From the NCBI RefSeq assembly GCF_008386695.1, contig NZ_VUOC01000004.1:124001-188000 (forward strand): 64,000 nucleotides of DNA, written 5' to 3'. The notes beneath the pieces are model-generated. The model saw nothing but the letters and a program-made list of their open reading frames with translations, ran no database searches and was not told the origin of the DNA. Below, piece after piece: positions 17,642-26,380 of this stretch (position 1 is its first letter; every line of letters begins with the position of its first letter). This DNA is from Chitinophaga agrisoli (GTDB lineage: Bacteria > Bacteroidota > Bacteroidia > Chitinophagales > Chitinophagaceae). The translations under genes and the position numbers were made by a program.

Positions 17642-19219
17642 TTAATAATACACTATGCTCATGTTAGTGCCATCGACCTGTACGGTCACCTGCTGATTCT
17701 TTACCCTTGCCTGGACCAGGGCGATAAAGAAGGCGGTAACCCCGTTCGGAGATATATCCTGCACCTTGCGCCAGCCAACGCTGTCAATATATGCCCAGGC
17801 ATTCATGCTGTGCGGTGTAGCATAAGTCATCAGCACTTTTTTAGTTACCATAGTGGTAGCGGTAACGCCGCCTACATTCACTTTGGCAGTGACATTGCTG
17901 CCGGAACGGGCAATATTGGTCACAGATACTTTTGAGTCTGCGCCACTGTAAGTTTTGCTGCTAGGACTGCTGGATATAGTGAACTGGCTGTTGCTGGCGG
18001 TAGGGAACGGGTCGTTTGCGTCTCCATTGTTGGCATTGATATTCAGATGCCTTAGACCATCCGCCTGCTCTACATCCACCAGGTAATGGTTTTCGTCTGT
18101 ATTATTGGTCTTGTTTTCGTCAATATGCTCTATCAACAGCCCCTCTCCCGGAATACCGGCATCAAAGCCAAGTTTACGCCGGTTGGAGATCAGGTAGTAC
18201 TCCTTGCTGTTAACATCGCCTATGGGCAGTTTAAAGATGTCCTTGTTATCCTTGTAGGGGCGTACGGTAATGTCCAGCTCCTGGTTAAAGATAACAGAGG
18301 GGTTTACCCAGCCGCATTTTACCTTACACCAGGCGGTAGGATGCGCGGGCGTGTTGCCACCGCCATTCCAGCTACCACCCGCCATCAGGTCCCAGTTGCC
18401 TGTACCGCGGGAGCTATAATCCGTATCGTACAGATCCGGCAGCCCAAGCAGCAGGTGTCCCAGCTCATGTGCCATTACGCCTACGCGCCCGTCTTCCGGG
18501 GCCATAAAATAGCGGTCGATCTTAACGCCGTCTACTGTTTTGGGCGTGATGCTCCACTTGTGAGACCAGATATCGCTTGTATTACCGGTCTGTTCTCCGC
18601 CAGACCCGGCGCAGATAATTACCAGCGCCTCTACAAAACCGTCGCCGTCATTGTCATACTGGGAGAAACTAACAAAGGGATTAGCCAGGTCAATGGCATC
18701 CTCTGCCAGCTTTTGGGCATTCTTGGGATAGGCGTTGAAACCAAAATTGCCGTCTGTGTAATAGGATTTAGGGCTGGGGGCACGGAACCAGCCGGCAGTA
18801 GGGCCACCGGAGCCAGATACAGCGCCGGTTACATCCAGCTGCCCATAGGAGGCTTCTTTGTAAAAATCGCGCATACTGCCTGTGGCATAACTGCCCTGGG
18901 AAAACAACAGGCTATTGTAATGTGCTTGCCCTGTAGCCGCTGCGCGGTCAGAAAAGTCTACCAGCAATACAATAGCTTTACGGGTGCCTGTAATAGGCGC
19001 GGCGTCCCGGCTTTCGCCCACAAACTCGTGGGCTCTTGTCTGGCGTGGACGGGAGGCGATGAGAGTGTAAGTCCGCAGGTCCATGATATCGATATCCTCG
19101 ATACCGGTAAGATTGGCTTCTTTGATAATAGCCTCTTTGGTGCGGACAATCTTCTCCTCCAGTTCCGGCGATGGTGGCATAATGCACAACCCGCCGCAAC
19201 AAGACGAATGATTAGTCAT
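17642..19219 (-). CDS. M6-family metalloprotease (immune inhibitor A-like) with extra C-terminal domain, no classical signal peptide
   Basis: 525 residues. The zinc site HELGHLLLGLPDLYD (251-265) matches the M6 pattern HExGHxxGxxD, with YDNDGDG (188-194) as a likely calcium site and the NWDLMAGGSWNGGG motif after it. Instead of a signal peptide the protein begins MTNHSSCCGGLCIMPPSPE, a short Cys-rich stretch. A Gly/Ser-rich beta region (~380-455) leads to a C-terminal domain (~458-525) that is repeated as the next gene. No type IX secretion tail is evident. M6 enzymes usually act outside the cell, so how this one leaves, if it does, is open. It heads a run of five same-strand genes. Confidence 0.9.
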   Translation of the reverse strand: MTNHSSCCGGLCIMPPSPELEEKIVRTKEAIIKEANLTGIEDIDIMDLRTYTLIASRPRQTRAHEFVGESRDAAPITGTRKAIVLLVDFSDRAAATGQAHYNSLLFSQGSYATGSMRDFYKEASYGQLDVTGAVSGSGGPTAGWFRAPSPKSYYTDGNFGFNAYPKNAQKLAEDAIDLANPFVSFSQYDNDGDGFVEALVIICAGSGGEQTGNTSDIWSHKWSITPKTVDGVKIDRYFMAPEDGRVGVMAHELGHLLLGLPDLYDTDYSSRGTGNWDLMAGGSWNGGGNTPAHPTAWCKVKCGWVNPSVIFNQELDITVRPYKDNKDIFKLPIGDVNSKEYYLISNRRKLGFDAGIPGEGLLIEHIDENKTNNTDENHYLVDVEQADGLRHLNINANNGDANDPFPTASNSQFTISSSPSSKTYSGADSKVSVTNIARSGSNVTAKVNVGGVTATTMVTKKVLMTYATPHSMNAWAYIDSVGWRKVQDISPNGVTAFFIALVQARVKNQQVTVQVDGTNMSIVYY

Positions 19220-19335
19220 GGTGCAATTTTTTTGGGGATCAGATAATAAAACGCTCAGTAAAATTTAAGGTTCTTAAAACAATCTTGGGGTCGTAGTATT
19301 CGTGGTGTTCGGACTTATTTTCACATGATACTTTT

Positions 19336-19408
19336 GATACTTGTGTGCTACGTTTTCATGCTCGCGGGCCAATCATACTTGTGCTACAATTTCATACTTG
19401 CGGACCTA
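19336..19408. repeat. Two ~35-base direct repeats upstream of the M6 protease gene
   Basis: 19336-19370 and 19374-19406 share ATACTTGTG, CTAC, TTTCAT, CT and GCGG blocks. They lie about 115-190 bases upstream of the protease start, where operator repeats would be expected. A regulatory role is inference. Confidence 0.45.
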
Positions 19409-19540
19409 AGGTAAATAAACTGTGGAAAACAAAAAATTTTATTTACCAATTAAAATAGGTACTTATATAACTTATAACATAGACCTTGCTAAATCAACAC
19501 CGGCCTGCTCTTGCTCATGTCTTAGGGTCAATAATACACA

Positions 19541-19680
19541 TCATTCCAGGACCCGGTTTATACCCGTAATTATCCGGTACTCCCGCCGGAAGAAATCATG
19601 CACCGTATTGTTAAACAGTTCACTCCGCACCACTGGGGTACTATGCCCGGCATCGGGTACGATCCATAGGTTATTATGAT
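19541..19680 (-). pseudogene. C-terminal remnant of an alpha/beta-hydrolase
   Basis: Directly after the P1 peptidase stop, in another frame of the same strand, about 46 codons read GDHNNLWIVPDAGHS, then ELFNNTVHDFFRREYR, ending in TGA at 19541. PDAGHS with an upstream D and a downstream amphipathic helix is how alpha/beta-hydrolases end, His being the catalytic residue. There is no start codon, nucleophile or N-terminal half nearby. It looks like the tail of a hydrolase whose front was lost, probably when the peptidase gene was joined here by deletion. Confidence 0.55.
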
Positions 19681-20813
19681 CACCGGATCCGGTTATATTT
19701 TTTCAGGATGGCTATTACTTTTTCCCGGGGGATGGCTTCCACGGTATGTCCTTCTTTTCCTTTGGTGGTGGTAGCCGCAAACAGCGAGTTAACGATCGCC
19801 TCTTCCGCCGCTTCAATAACGGCCATAAACAAGGGCGTTACAAATTCATTGTGCAGCGCGGGTAATTCCATAACAGGTTTATCAGCTTCATAAGGGATAC
19901 GTACAGCGTCTGCGCTGGAGAAAGCCACCACGTAATCGCCGCTGCCGTTGGATGCAATGCCGCCGGTTTTAGCAAGGCCCATAAACGCGCGTTTGGCCAG
20001 GCGTTGCAGGTTGCGGCTATCCAGCGGCGCATCTGTAGCTACCACGATCATACAGGAGCCATCTACCGGGTTATTCAACACATCGCTGAAGTCATATTTC
20101 CCCAGCTCCTGCCCTACCGGCGCCCCATTGATCTCCAGCACACCGCCAAAATTGGTTTGCACCAGTACGCCCACGGTATAACCGCCCAGGTTTTGCGGCA
20201 ATTTACGGGAGGCGGTGCCAATACCGCCTTTGTAACCAAAGCAAACAGTGCCGGTACCGGCGCCTACGCAACCCTCTGTTACGGGACCTGTTTGGGCGGA
20301 TTGTATGGCCTGCAATACATCTTCCTTATGTACGGGCCGGTTGCGGATCTCATTCAGCCAGCCATCATTGGTCTCGCCTACAACAGCGTTCACAGACTGT
20401 ATTTTTTCATTGCCTTTTTGCTGCAATGTGTATTCGATCACGGCATCCATAGCAGTAGCTACGTTGAGGGTATTGGTCAATACGACCGGCGTTTCCAGGT
20501 TGCCCAGTTCCGTTACCTGGGTAGTACCGGCCAGTTTGCCAAAACCATTTCCAACAAAAACAGCGGCGGGCACTTTCTGTTGAAAGATATTGCCGCCATG
20601 CGGCAGTATAGCCGTTACGCCTGTACGGATATTATCCCCTTTTACCAGCGTGGTCTGTCCTACTTTTACGCCCGGTACATCTGTAATAGCGTTCCATTTA
20701 CCGGTGGGCAGCACGCCTATATGGATACCCAGTTCCCGCGCTCTTTTGTTTGTTTGGGCATGCAGGTGTAAAGATGAAGCTAATAATAACAGGATACTAA
20801 AGAGAAAACGCAT
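19680..20813 (-). CDS. P1-family (DmpA-like) aminopeptidase, exported
   Basis: 377 residues from the ATG at 20813 (MRFLFSILLLLASSLHLHAQ, a clean signal peptide); an ATG at 20843 would add 10 residues. P1 enzymes are N-terminal nucleophile hydrolases that cut themselves before a Ser and release N-terminal amino acids or hydrolyse beta-peptides and amides. The processing site ASNG|SGDYVVAF is at about residues 290/291 of this form. Other family motifs: DVPGVKVGQTTL, NGFGKLAGTTQVTELG, VVGETNDGWLN, GTVCFGYKGGIGTASR. It lies 36 bases after the stop of the 323-codon gene, so they may be co-transcribed. A hydrolase remnant abuts its 3' end. Confidence 0.92.
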   Translation of the reverse strand: MRFLFSILLLLASSLHLHAQTNKRARELGIHIGVLPTGKWNAITDVPGVKVGQTTLVKGDNIRTGVTAILPHGGNIFQQKVPAAVFVGNGFGKLAGTTQVTELGNLETPVVLTNTLNVATAMDAVIEYTLQQKGNEKIQSVNAVVGETNDGWLNEIRNRPVHKEDVLQAIQSAQTGPVTEGCVGAGTGTVCFGYKGGIGTASRKLPQNLGGYTVGVLVQTNFGGVLEINGAPVGQELGKYDFSDVLNNPVDGSCMIVVATDAPLDSRNLQRLAKRAFMGLAKTGGIASNGSGDYVVAFSSADAVRIPYEADKPVMELPALHNEFVTPLFMAVIEAAEEAIVNSLFAATTTKGKEGHTVEAIPREKVIAILKKYNRIR

Positions 20814-20849
20814 AGACCGTGGTTTGCTTAATTTAAAATACATTGTTTT

Positions 20850-21743
20850 TCACTCATCATCCTCACCAAATTCCGGATCATCCACCTCTATAATGTCTGT
20901 GAAGGTGATCGTTTCTATAACGGGCGTACCTGCCACTATATGAGGCCCCAGCTTGTCATGCAGCCCCGCCTCTACCGCGTCCATATCTACCCATTGTCTA
21001 AACTGTTGCTGCAGCGCCAGGATCTCCGGCGTTTCATAATCCGGGATGGACCGGTCAAAAAGATGCACATACACTATATCCGGCGCAGGCGCTGTGATGG
21101 CCAGCGCGCCGGTAAAACTGCGTACCCGCTCCTGATCAAAATACAACCAGCTACCAGGGCCAAACCACATTTCCGGCGCAGCAGCCAGGCACATGCTATA
21201 GGTTTGTATTTCATGCCCCGGGTTCTGTGATAGATCAATTACCGGCCCGTAATGTTTGGTAAATAAAGGATGTTCGATCTTTCTAAGATGGGCATGCGGC
21301 CTGCCAGCTTCTTCATAATGGTGTACAAACAACTCTGACTGCCAGCGGGATTTTTGGTGATCTGTATAAATGGCCATGGTGAAGCCCCGGCTACCGGCTG
21401 CGTTTATTAAACTTGTTATATCAATGCTACCGGGGCTGGCGGCGTTGATGGAGAATAATTCCAGTTGGTAGCCCGGTTTTCTTCTGTACACCACAAAATT
21501 TATGTTGTCATCCCCCAGGTCCTCCATTACTGCGCCATCATGCAGCGCCAGGTAATCATCATTATTGACCGCAAGGTCTTTTGTCAGTTCAACAACCTGC
21601 GCCTTATCAAACAATTGGGCGCCTTGTCTGGAAGGCGAGGCATTTATAAAACGGATATCAAAATGAAGAAACGGATATATAAATGAGAAAGCATCACCGG
21701 TATTGGCAAACGAACCTGCCGGAAAACTGAGTTTTAAGGACAT
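20850..21743 (-). CDS. Protein of unknown function
   Basis: 297 residues from the ATG at 21743 (MSLKLSFPAGSF). Further in-frame ATGs lie at 21755 and 21821; the last would add a hydrophobic stretch (ARIAWILFLFLALFVHSLM) that could be a signal sequence, leaving only 53 bases to the divergent GH31 start. The body is acidic and Trp/Tyr-rich with beta character (NINFVVYRRKPGYQLELFSI) and a very acidic tail (EVDDPEFGEDDE). No catalytic motif or known domain is recognised. It is followed by the P1 peptidase and diverges from GH31. Confidence 0.65.
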   Translation of the reverse strand: MSLKLSFPAGSFANTGDAFSFIYPFLHFDIRFINASPSRQGAQLFDKAQVVELTKDLAVNNDDYLALHDGAVMEDLGDDNINFVVYRRKPGYQLELFSINAASPGSIDITSLINAAGSRGFTMAIYTDHQKSRWQSELFVHHYEEAGRPHAHLRKIEHPLFTKHYGPVIDLSQNPGHEIQTYSMCLAAAPEMWFGPGSWLYFDQERVRSFTGALAITAPAPDIVYVHLFDRSIPDYETPEILALQQQFRQWVDMDAVEAGLHDKLGPHIVAGTPVIETITFTDIIEVDDPEFGEDDE

Positions 21744-21874
21744 GGAATTGGGCATTAATGAATGAACGAATAACGCTAAAAATAGGAATAATATCCACGC
21801 AATCCGCGCAAATCCTGCCATATCTGGTTAATATCCGGAAAGCCGTGGCGGCCGCTAAATTGTACTTTGGAATA

Positions 21875-24184
21875 ATGAAATCCGTAACCATGTGTTTCCT
21901 TCGTTTATACCTCAGCTTTACCCTATTGCTGGCAGCCGCCGGAGCCAGCGCCCAACAACTTACCACAGCAGGACAGGCGGCACAGCTTACCATCCGTAGC
22001 GCCGGTGCGCACAGCATCCGTGTTACATTAAAACCGCTCAGTTACAAAGGTGATTTTCCGTATACGCCAGCATTGGTCAGGCAACCTGCCTCCTCGCCTG
22101 TTATTAGTTTGCGGACATTAACCGGCACTGTAAAAAAACAGGTAGGCAGCCTGCTGGTAACCGTAGAACCATCCCCGCTGACAATAAAGGTTACGGATCT
22201 GCAAGGCCGGCCGGTGCAGGAATTGGTCTTCCGGGAAGATGGTAATGTATCATTTAAGCTGGATGATCACCCGGTATTAGGGATGGGCGAAGGCGGTCCC
22301 AAACCCGCTAAGGGCGTAAACTGGCGGCAACTGCCGGTGGAGTTTGACCGCCGTGGGCGCATGCACCAGATGCAGCCCCGCTGGCAGGGCGACGCCTACG
22401 GCTCCCGTAACCCTGTTCCGTTATTGGCCGGTACAGGCGGATGGGGATTGTTCGTAGCCAGCCCCTGGGTATTGGTGGATCTGCAGCATACAGATCATGG
22501 CGTTTTTATACCCTGGCAAACAACCGGTCAACAGGGAGATATACAAACCCAACGCAACCAGCACCTGAACCAGGGAAAGGGATTACCGCCTGCCGGCAGC
22601 GCGATACCAGGCCTGTTTGATTGTTTTGTTTTTGACGCGCATGATCCTGCCTGGTTAATGCAGTCCATCGCCAATATCGGCGGGCATGCCGCCATGCCGC
22701 CAAAATGGGCGCTGGGTTATATGCAGTCACACCGCACGCTGGAAGACGAAAAACAAATGATAGGCATCATAGATACGTTCCGGGCCAAACAACTGCCGCT
22801 GGATGCGGTCATCTATTTAGGTACCGGCTTTGCGCCCCGTGGGTGGAATACGGAACAACCGTCCTTCACTTTCAACCCGGAGGTATTCAAACGTAGTCCC
22901 GATGCCGTTATAGCCGATATGCACGCCCGGCATACAAAAGTAGTGGTACATATAGTTCCCTGGGACCGTGACCGCCTGCCTGGCCTCCATGGCAATATAC
23001 CAGCTGCTCCCGGCGAAACTGCAGACGCCGGCCAGATCAGCCAGTACTGGCAACAGCACCTGGGATTGATGCGGGCGGGTATAGATGCTTTCTGGCCGGA
23101 TGAGGGGGATTGGTTCGATCTCTTTGAGCGTATAAAGCGCCATCAGCTATATTATCAGGGGCCCCTCAGTACACGCCCCAATGTACGGCCCTGGAGCCTG
23201 CACCGCAATGGTTTCCTGGGCATTGCCCAATGGGGTGGCTGGGTATGGTCCGGCGATACGGAAGCATCCTGGAAAACGCTGGAAACACAAATTGCCGTAG
23301 GCATCAATTACTCATTAAGCCTCTCGCCCTACTGGGGCTCCGATATTGGCGGCTTTTACCCTAATGAGGAGCTAACCGGGGAACTATACGCCCGCTGGTT
23401 CCAGTTTGGCGCGTTCTGCGCGTCTTTCCGCTCCCACGGTAAGACCTGGTGGACAAGATTGCCCTGGGGCTGGGGCCTTCCCGAAATGGGGCCATTAGAG
23501 GCAAAGAACAACCCGCTGCCCGCTGAGCTGAACAACCCCGCTATTGAGCCGGTGGTAAAGCAATATGATGAGCTGCGTTACGAGTTGTTGCCTTATAATT
23601 ACACCCTGGCCTGGGAAGCCCGTAATACCGGTATGCCGCTGATGCGCGCCATGTGGCTGCACTATCCCAATGATACGGCAGCTGGCCGCATAGGCGATCA
23701 ATACCTCTGGGGCCGCGATCTGCTGATAGCCCCCGTGTATACGCCCCATGCCACCACCCGCCAGGTATACCTGCCGCAAGGTGATTGGTATGATTGGTGG
23801 ACCAATACAAAAGAAACCGGCAGCCGGATGGTGACGCGTGCGGTAGACCTCAGCATCATGCCCATATATGTAAGGGCTGGCGCCATTATTCCCTTGGATG
23901 CAGTACGTCAGTACACCGCCCAGGCGCTCCCCACACCCACCACCATCCGGATCTACCGCGGCGCAAATGGCGCATATACATTATACGAAGATGATGGCAT
24001 TAGCCAGGACTATCTGCAAGGCAAGGCCGCATTTACGCAGTTTAACTGGAACGATCAAACAAAACAGTTAACGGTCACCGCCAAAGGTGTTAATACCAAT
24101 CGTTCCTTCAACGTGGTATTATTGCCGGAAGGCGCAACAAAGACCATAAAATACGCCGGCCAGCCCTTGCATATTAGTTTCTAA
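21875..24184 (+). CDS. Glycoside hydrolase family 31 (alpha-glucosidase/alpha-xylosidase type), exported
   Basis: 769 residues from the ATG at 21875 (MKSVTMCFLRLYLSFTLLLAAAGASAQ, a signal peptide); the frame stays open to 21758 without coding character. GH31 landmarks: GMGEGG in the N-terminal beta-domain, GYMQSHRTLED, the nucleophile region AGIDAFWPDEGDW (Asp about 409 in this numbering), and WVWSGDTEASW with the acid/base Asp about 461, then SPYWGSDIGGF. A C-terminal beta domain ends the protein (YTLYEDDGISQDY). It is retaining and should release alpha-linked glucose or xylose in the periplasm. It has no SusCD partner here. Confidence 0.94.
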   Translation: MKSVTMCFLRLYLSFTLLLAAAGASAQQLTTAGQAAQLTIRSAGAHSIRVTLKPLSYKGDFPYTPALVRQPASSPVISLRTLTGTVKKQVGSLLVTVEPSPLTIKVTDLQGRPVQELVFREDGNVSFKLDDHPVLGMGEGGPKPAKGVNWRQLPVEFDRRGRMHQMQPRWQGDAYGSRNPVPLLAGTGGWGLFVASPWVLVDLQHTDHGVFIPWQTTGQQGDIQTQRNQHLNQGKGLPPAGSAIPGLFDCFVFDAHDPAWLMQSIANIGGHAAMPPKWALGYMQSHRTLEDEKQMIGIIDTFRAKQLPLDAVIYLGTGFAPRGWNTEQPSFTFNPEVFKRSPDAVIADMHARHTKVVVHIVPWDRDRLPGLHGNIPAAPGETADAGQISQYWQQHLGLMRAGIDAFWPDEGDWFDLFERIKRHQLYYQGPLSTRPNVRPWSLHRNGFLGIAQWGGWVWSGDTEASWKTLETQIAVGINYSLSLSPYWGSDIGGFYPNEELTGELYARWFQFGAFCASFRSHGKTWWTRLPWGWGLPEMGPLEAKNNPLPAELNNPAIEPVVKQYDELRYELLPYNYTLAWEARNTGMPLMRAMWLHYPNDTAAGRIGDQYLWGRDLLIAPVYTPHATTRQVYLPQGDWYDWWTNTKETGSRMVTRAVDLSIMPIYVRAGAIIPLDAVRQYTAQALPTPTTIRIYRGANGAYTLYEDDGISQDYLQGKAAFTQFNWNDQTKQLTVTAKGVNTNRSFNVVLLPEGATKTIKYAGQPLHISF

Positions 24185-24226
24185 TACACGGGCCGGCCGG
24201 AGATCAGGTTTAAAATGGCGGAAGGT

Positions 24227-24505
24227 TTACTGATGCTGTAAATGGTAGGTACTATCGGCGCTGTTACGCGGACCATCATACCAACAATGCCTGTCATACC
24301 GGGAATGATGCCCGGCATACCCGCGGTTAAGACGGAAGGCAAATATATTGGTGGCAATAAACAGCACAATGACCAGGATGGCTGCTATCCTCGCAAAGAC
24401 CGTCAGCGTGCGTTTTTTGGCAAATGGGCCAAACACATAACCGATAATGAACACCATACTGGCAATAAACAGTATCCGCAGCAAAATGATCAATACAAAA
24501 AACAT
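24227..24505 (-). CDS. Small two-helix membrane protein
   Basis: 92 residues from the ATG at 24505. Two membrane helices are clear: FFVLIILLRILFIASMVFII and, after the basic loop FGPFAKKRTLTVFARI, AAILVIVLFIATNIFAF. The polar tail is rich in His, Tyr and Arg (HHSRYDRHCWYDG). The frame is open upstream to 24724, but that part overlaps the OMP gene. The stop is 42 bases from the end of the convergent GH31 gene. Unknown function. Confidence 0.55.
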   Translation of the reverse strand: MFFVLIILLRILFIASMVFIIGYVFGPFAKKRTLTVFARIAAILVIVLFIATNIFAFRLNRGYAGHHSRYDRHCWYDGPRNSADSTYHLQHQ

Positions 24506-24620
24506 AGCTGTAAGATTTAAATGGTGATGAAATAATGCTGTAACAAAGCTACCACCCCTTACGCGCCCTGCTTTTGCTAAAGAGATCAAAGCATGAAATG
24601 TTGATACGAACACAGGAATT

Positions 24621-25646
24621 CTATCGTCCCGGCTTAAAGGAATATGCCACCCGCAGCGCCAGCTGATTGGCATGGGTGAGGGCGGTAAAGGTCTCAAAAC
24701 GCAGCCCAACATCCAGCCGGTCATTGAATATCAACCCCACGCCCGGCGACCATATAAAGGAGCTGTTACCGTTTGTATTGATACCTATGCCGGCCTCCCC
24801 GGTCAGATACAGGTTGCCCAGGGCAAACAGCTGCAGCCCTCCTTTTATGGGGAAAAGGTTATAATAATTCTCTGTTTGTCCGGGGAAAGGCGTTCCGTCC
24901 GGCCAGGTGGCCAGCCACGGCAGCGGGTTAAAGAAGCGGGTAAAACCAGCTGTCAGCATACCGTATAACGACGGCACAATACGTTTCTGCACACGCAGGT
25001 CCACGCCCGTAACCGGCTCAAAGCTATTATCTGTGGAGCCGCCTAAAGACAGGCCCACCTGCATATCCCAATCGCTTTTGTTCCTCCAGAGCGGATGTAT
25101 CAATGGGCGTACATGCTGGCCGGACCGGTCGCTGCGCCAAAGACTGTAAGCCAGCCGCAGGGCAAACTGTTTGGTATCTTTACTCTTGGCAAAATCCTCA
25201 TAACGCAGGCTGATATCCAGCCCATTGCCAAAGGAATACCCCCCTGCCGGCGCCCATACAAAGGAAGGGCTCCATTCCTCAAAACCAAAGCCCAAACCGG
25301 CCTCACCGGCCATATACCAATGTTTGCCCACAAAGGTCTTAAAACCAACCTTGACAGGAAGCACATTATAGGGGCTGCCATAACCGGAATGCCAGGTAAA
25401 TTCCTGCTTATTACGCTCAAAGAAATGTGCAAAGCCGGTGGTAACCGTAAGGTCAGTACTGCGGGAAATGCCCTTTTCCAGTCGCAGATCACCGCCCATT
25501 ACAAGACCAAAGACGCTGGTGGTCGAAAGACCGGTATTTACGCCCATTTCCAGGGACCAGCCCGGCGCCTGCTGAGCGCTGGCACGGAGATAGCCGGCTA
25601 TACAAACAATAATGATAAGCGCCGTTCGGATAATAGTAGATCTCAT
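24621..25646 (-). CDS. Outer-membrane beta-barrel protein with internal duplication
   Basis: 341 residues from the ATG at 25646 (MRSTIIRTALIIIVCIAGYL, signal peptide to about residue 25, ASAQQ); ATGs at 25658 and 25700 are alternatives. The mature protein is made of two homologous halves of about 140 residues. Half 1 runs WSLEMGVNTG to LRLAYSL and half 2 runs WDMQVGLSLG to LRVAYSF. Both contain VxxGxDLRxxKxI, TAGFxxFF, PxKxGxxxF, YxxGEAGxG, FxWxPxxG and DxxLRxExF. Alternating strands and the aromatic C-terminal girdle fit an outer-membrane barrel, perhaps two 8-strand units or one 16-strand barrel. Function unknown. Confidence 0.8.
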   Translation of the reverse strand: MRSTIIRTALIIIVCIAGYLRASAQQAPGWSLEMGVNTGLSTTSVFGLVMGGDLRLEKGISRSTDLTVTTGFAHFFERNKQEFTWHSGYGSPYNVLPVKVGFKTFVGKHWYMAGEAGLGFGFEEWSPSFVWAPAGGYSFGNGLDISLRYEDFAKSKDTKQFALRLAYSLWRSDRSGQHVRPLIHPLWRNKSDWDMQVGLSLGGSTDNSFEPVTGVDLRVQKRIVPSLYGMLTAGFTRFFNPLPWLATWPDGTPFPGQTENYYNLFPIKGGLQLFALGNLYLTGEAGIGINTNGNSSFIWSPGVGLIFNDRLDVGLRFETFTALTHANQLALRVAYSFKPGR

Positions 25647-25734
25647 TTTGTATTCCATTTCCAGTACGACAATGTTATCACGCCTATCCCCTACCCGCAA
25701 CAGAAAAAACTAACGCAGGAAATGTGATGATGCT

Positions 25735-25742
25735 TATTTTTG
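25735..25742 (+). promoter_or_regulatory. Candidate -7 element before the 3-methyladenine glycosylase
   Basis: TATTTTTG matches TAnnTTTG exactly and ends 10 bases before the ATG, which would leave an almost leaderless transcript. No good -33 TTTG is present at the expected spacing, so this is tentative. Confidence 0.35.
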
Positions 25743-25752
25743 GAGCCTGCAC

Positions 25753-26370
25753 ATGGAAAAACTAGGATACGACTTTTACACGCGCACCAATGTACTCACT
25801 ATAGCCCGCGAGCTGCTGGGCAAGGTATTGGTAACACAGTTTAACGGCGTGCTCACCAGCGGCCGGATCGTGGAAACAGAGGCTTATGCCGGCGTGGTAG
25901 ACCGGGCCTCCCATGCTTACGGCGGCAGGCGCACCGCCAGAACGGAGATCATGTATGCCAAAGGCGGCACCGCCTATGTTTACTTCATTTATGGCATTCA
26001 CAATATGTTTAATGTGGTGACTAACCAGGCAGAAACCCCGCATGCGATCCTCGTAAGGGCCATTGAGCCGCTGAGTGGTATTGACGCCATGCTGACCCGT
26101 ACCGGCCGTGCAAAAGCAGATTATACCCTTGGTAAGGGACCGGGTAATGTAGCCAAAGCGCTGGGCATCACTACCCGCCATACCGGTCTGGACCTCACAG
26201 GTAATGAGATCTTCATTGCTACGGATGACTATGTACTGAAGAAAAAGGATATACTCCTCTCCCCGCGGATAGGCGTAGATTATGCCGGCGAAGACGCGCT
26301 GCTCCCCTACCGGTTTACTGTCAGGGACAATCCTTATGTTAGCGGTAAAAAATTAACCGGGAAGAAGTAA
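25753..26370 (+). CDS. DNA-3-methyladenine glycosylase (AAG/MPG family)
   Basis: 205 residues, normal for bacterial AAG-type enzymes. The active-site segment GRIVETEAYAG carries the catalytic Glu (Glu43) and a conserved Tyr; ASHAYGGRRTARTEIMYAKGGTAYVYFIYGIHN and the GPGNVAKALGI motif complete the family pattern. It excises alkylated purines such as 3-methyladenine and starts base excision repair in the cytoplasm. It is a single-gene unit diverging from the OMP gene and converging with the AHSA1 gene (10-base gap, no clear terminator). Confidence 0.96.
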   Translation: MEKLGYDFYTRTNVLTIARELLGKVLVTQFNGVLTSGRIVETEAYAGVVDRASHAYGGRRTARTEIMYAKGGTAYVYFIYGIHNMFNVVTNQAETPHAILVRAIEPLSGIDAMLTRTGRAKADYTLGKGPGNVAKALGITTRHTGLDLTGNEIFIATDDYVLKKKDILLSPRIGVDYAGEDALLPYRFTVRDNPYVSGKKLTGKK

Positions 26371-26380
26371 AAAGGCTTTC

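Noticed and set aside
18086-19246. 386-codon open frame on the plus strand
   Set aside because: It lies wholly antisense to the M6 protease, whose zinc and calcium motifs are intact. The plus-strand product has no domain logic; it is an open shadow frame caused by GC-biased codons.
24181-24369. 62-codon minus-strand frame overlapping the end of GH31
   Set aside because: It competes with the two-helix membrane protein frame, which has a clearer start and helices. It also overlaps the GH31 stop region.
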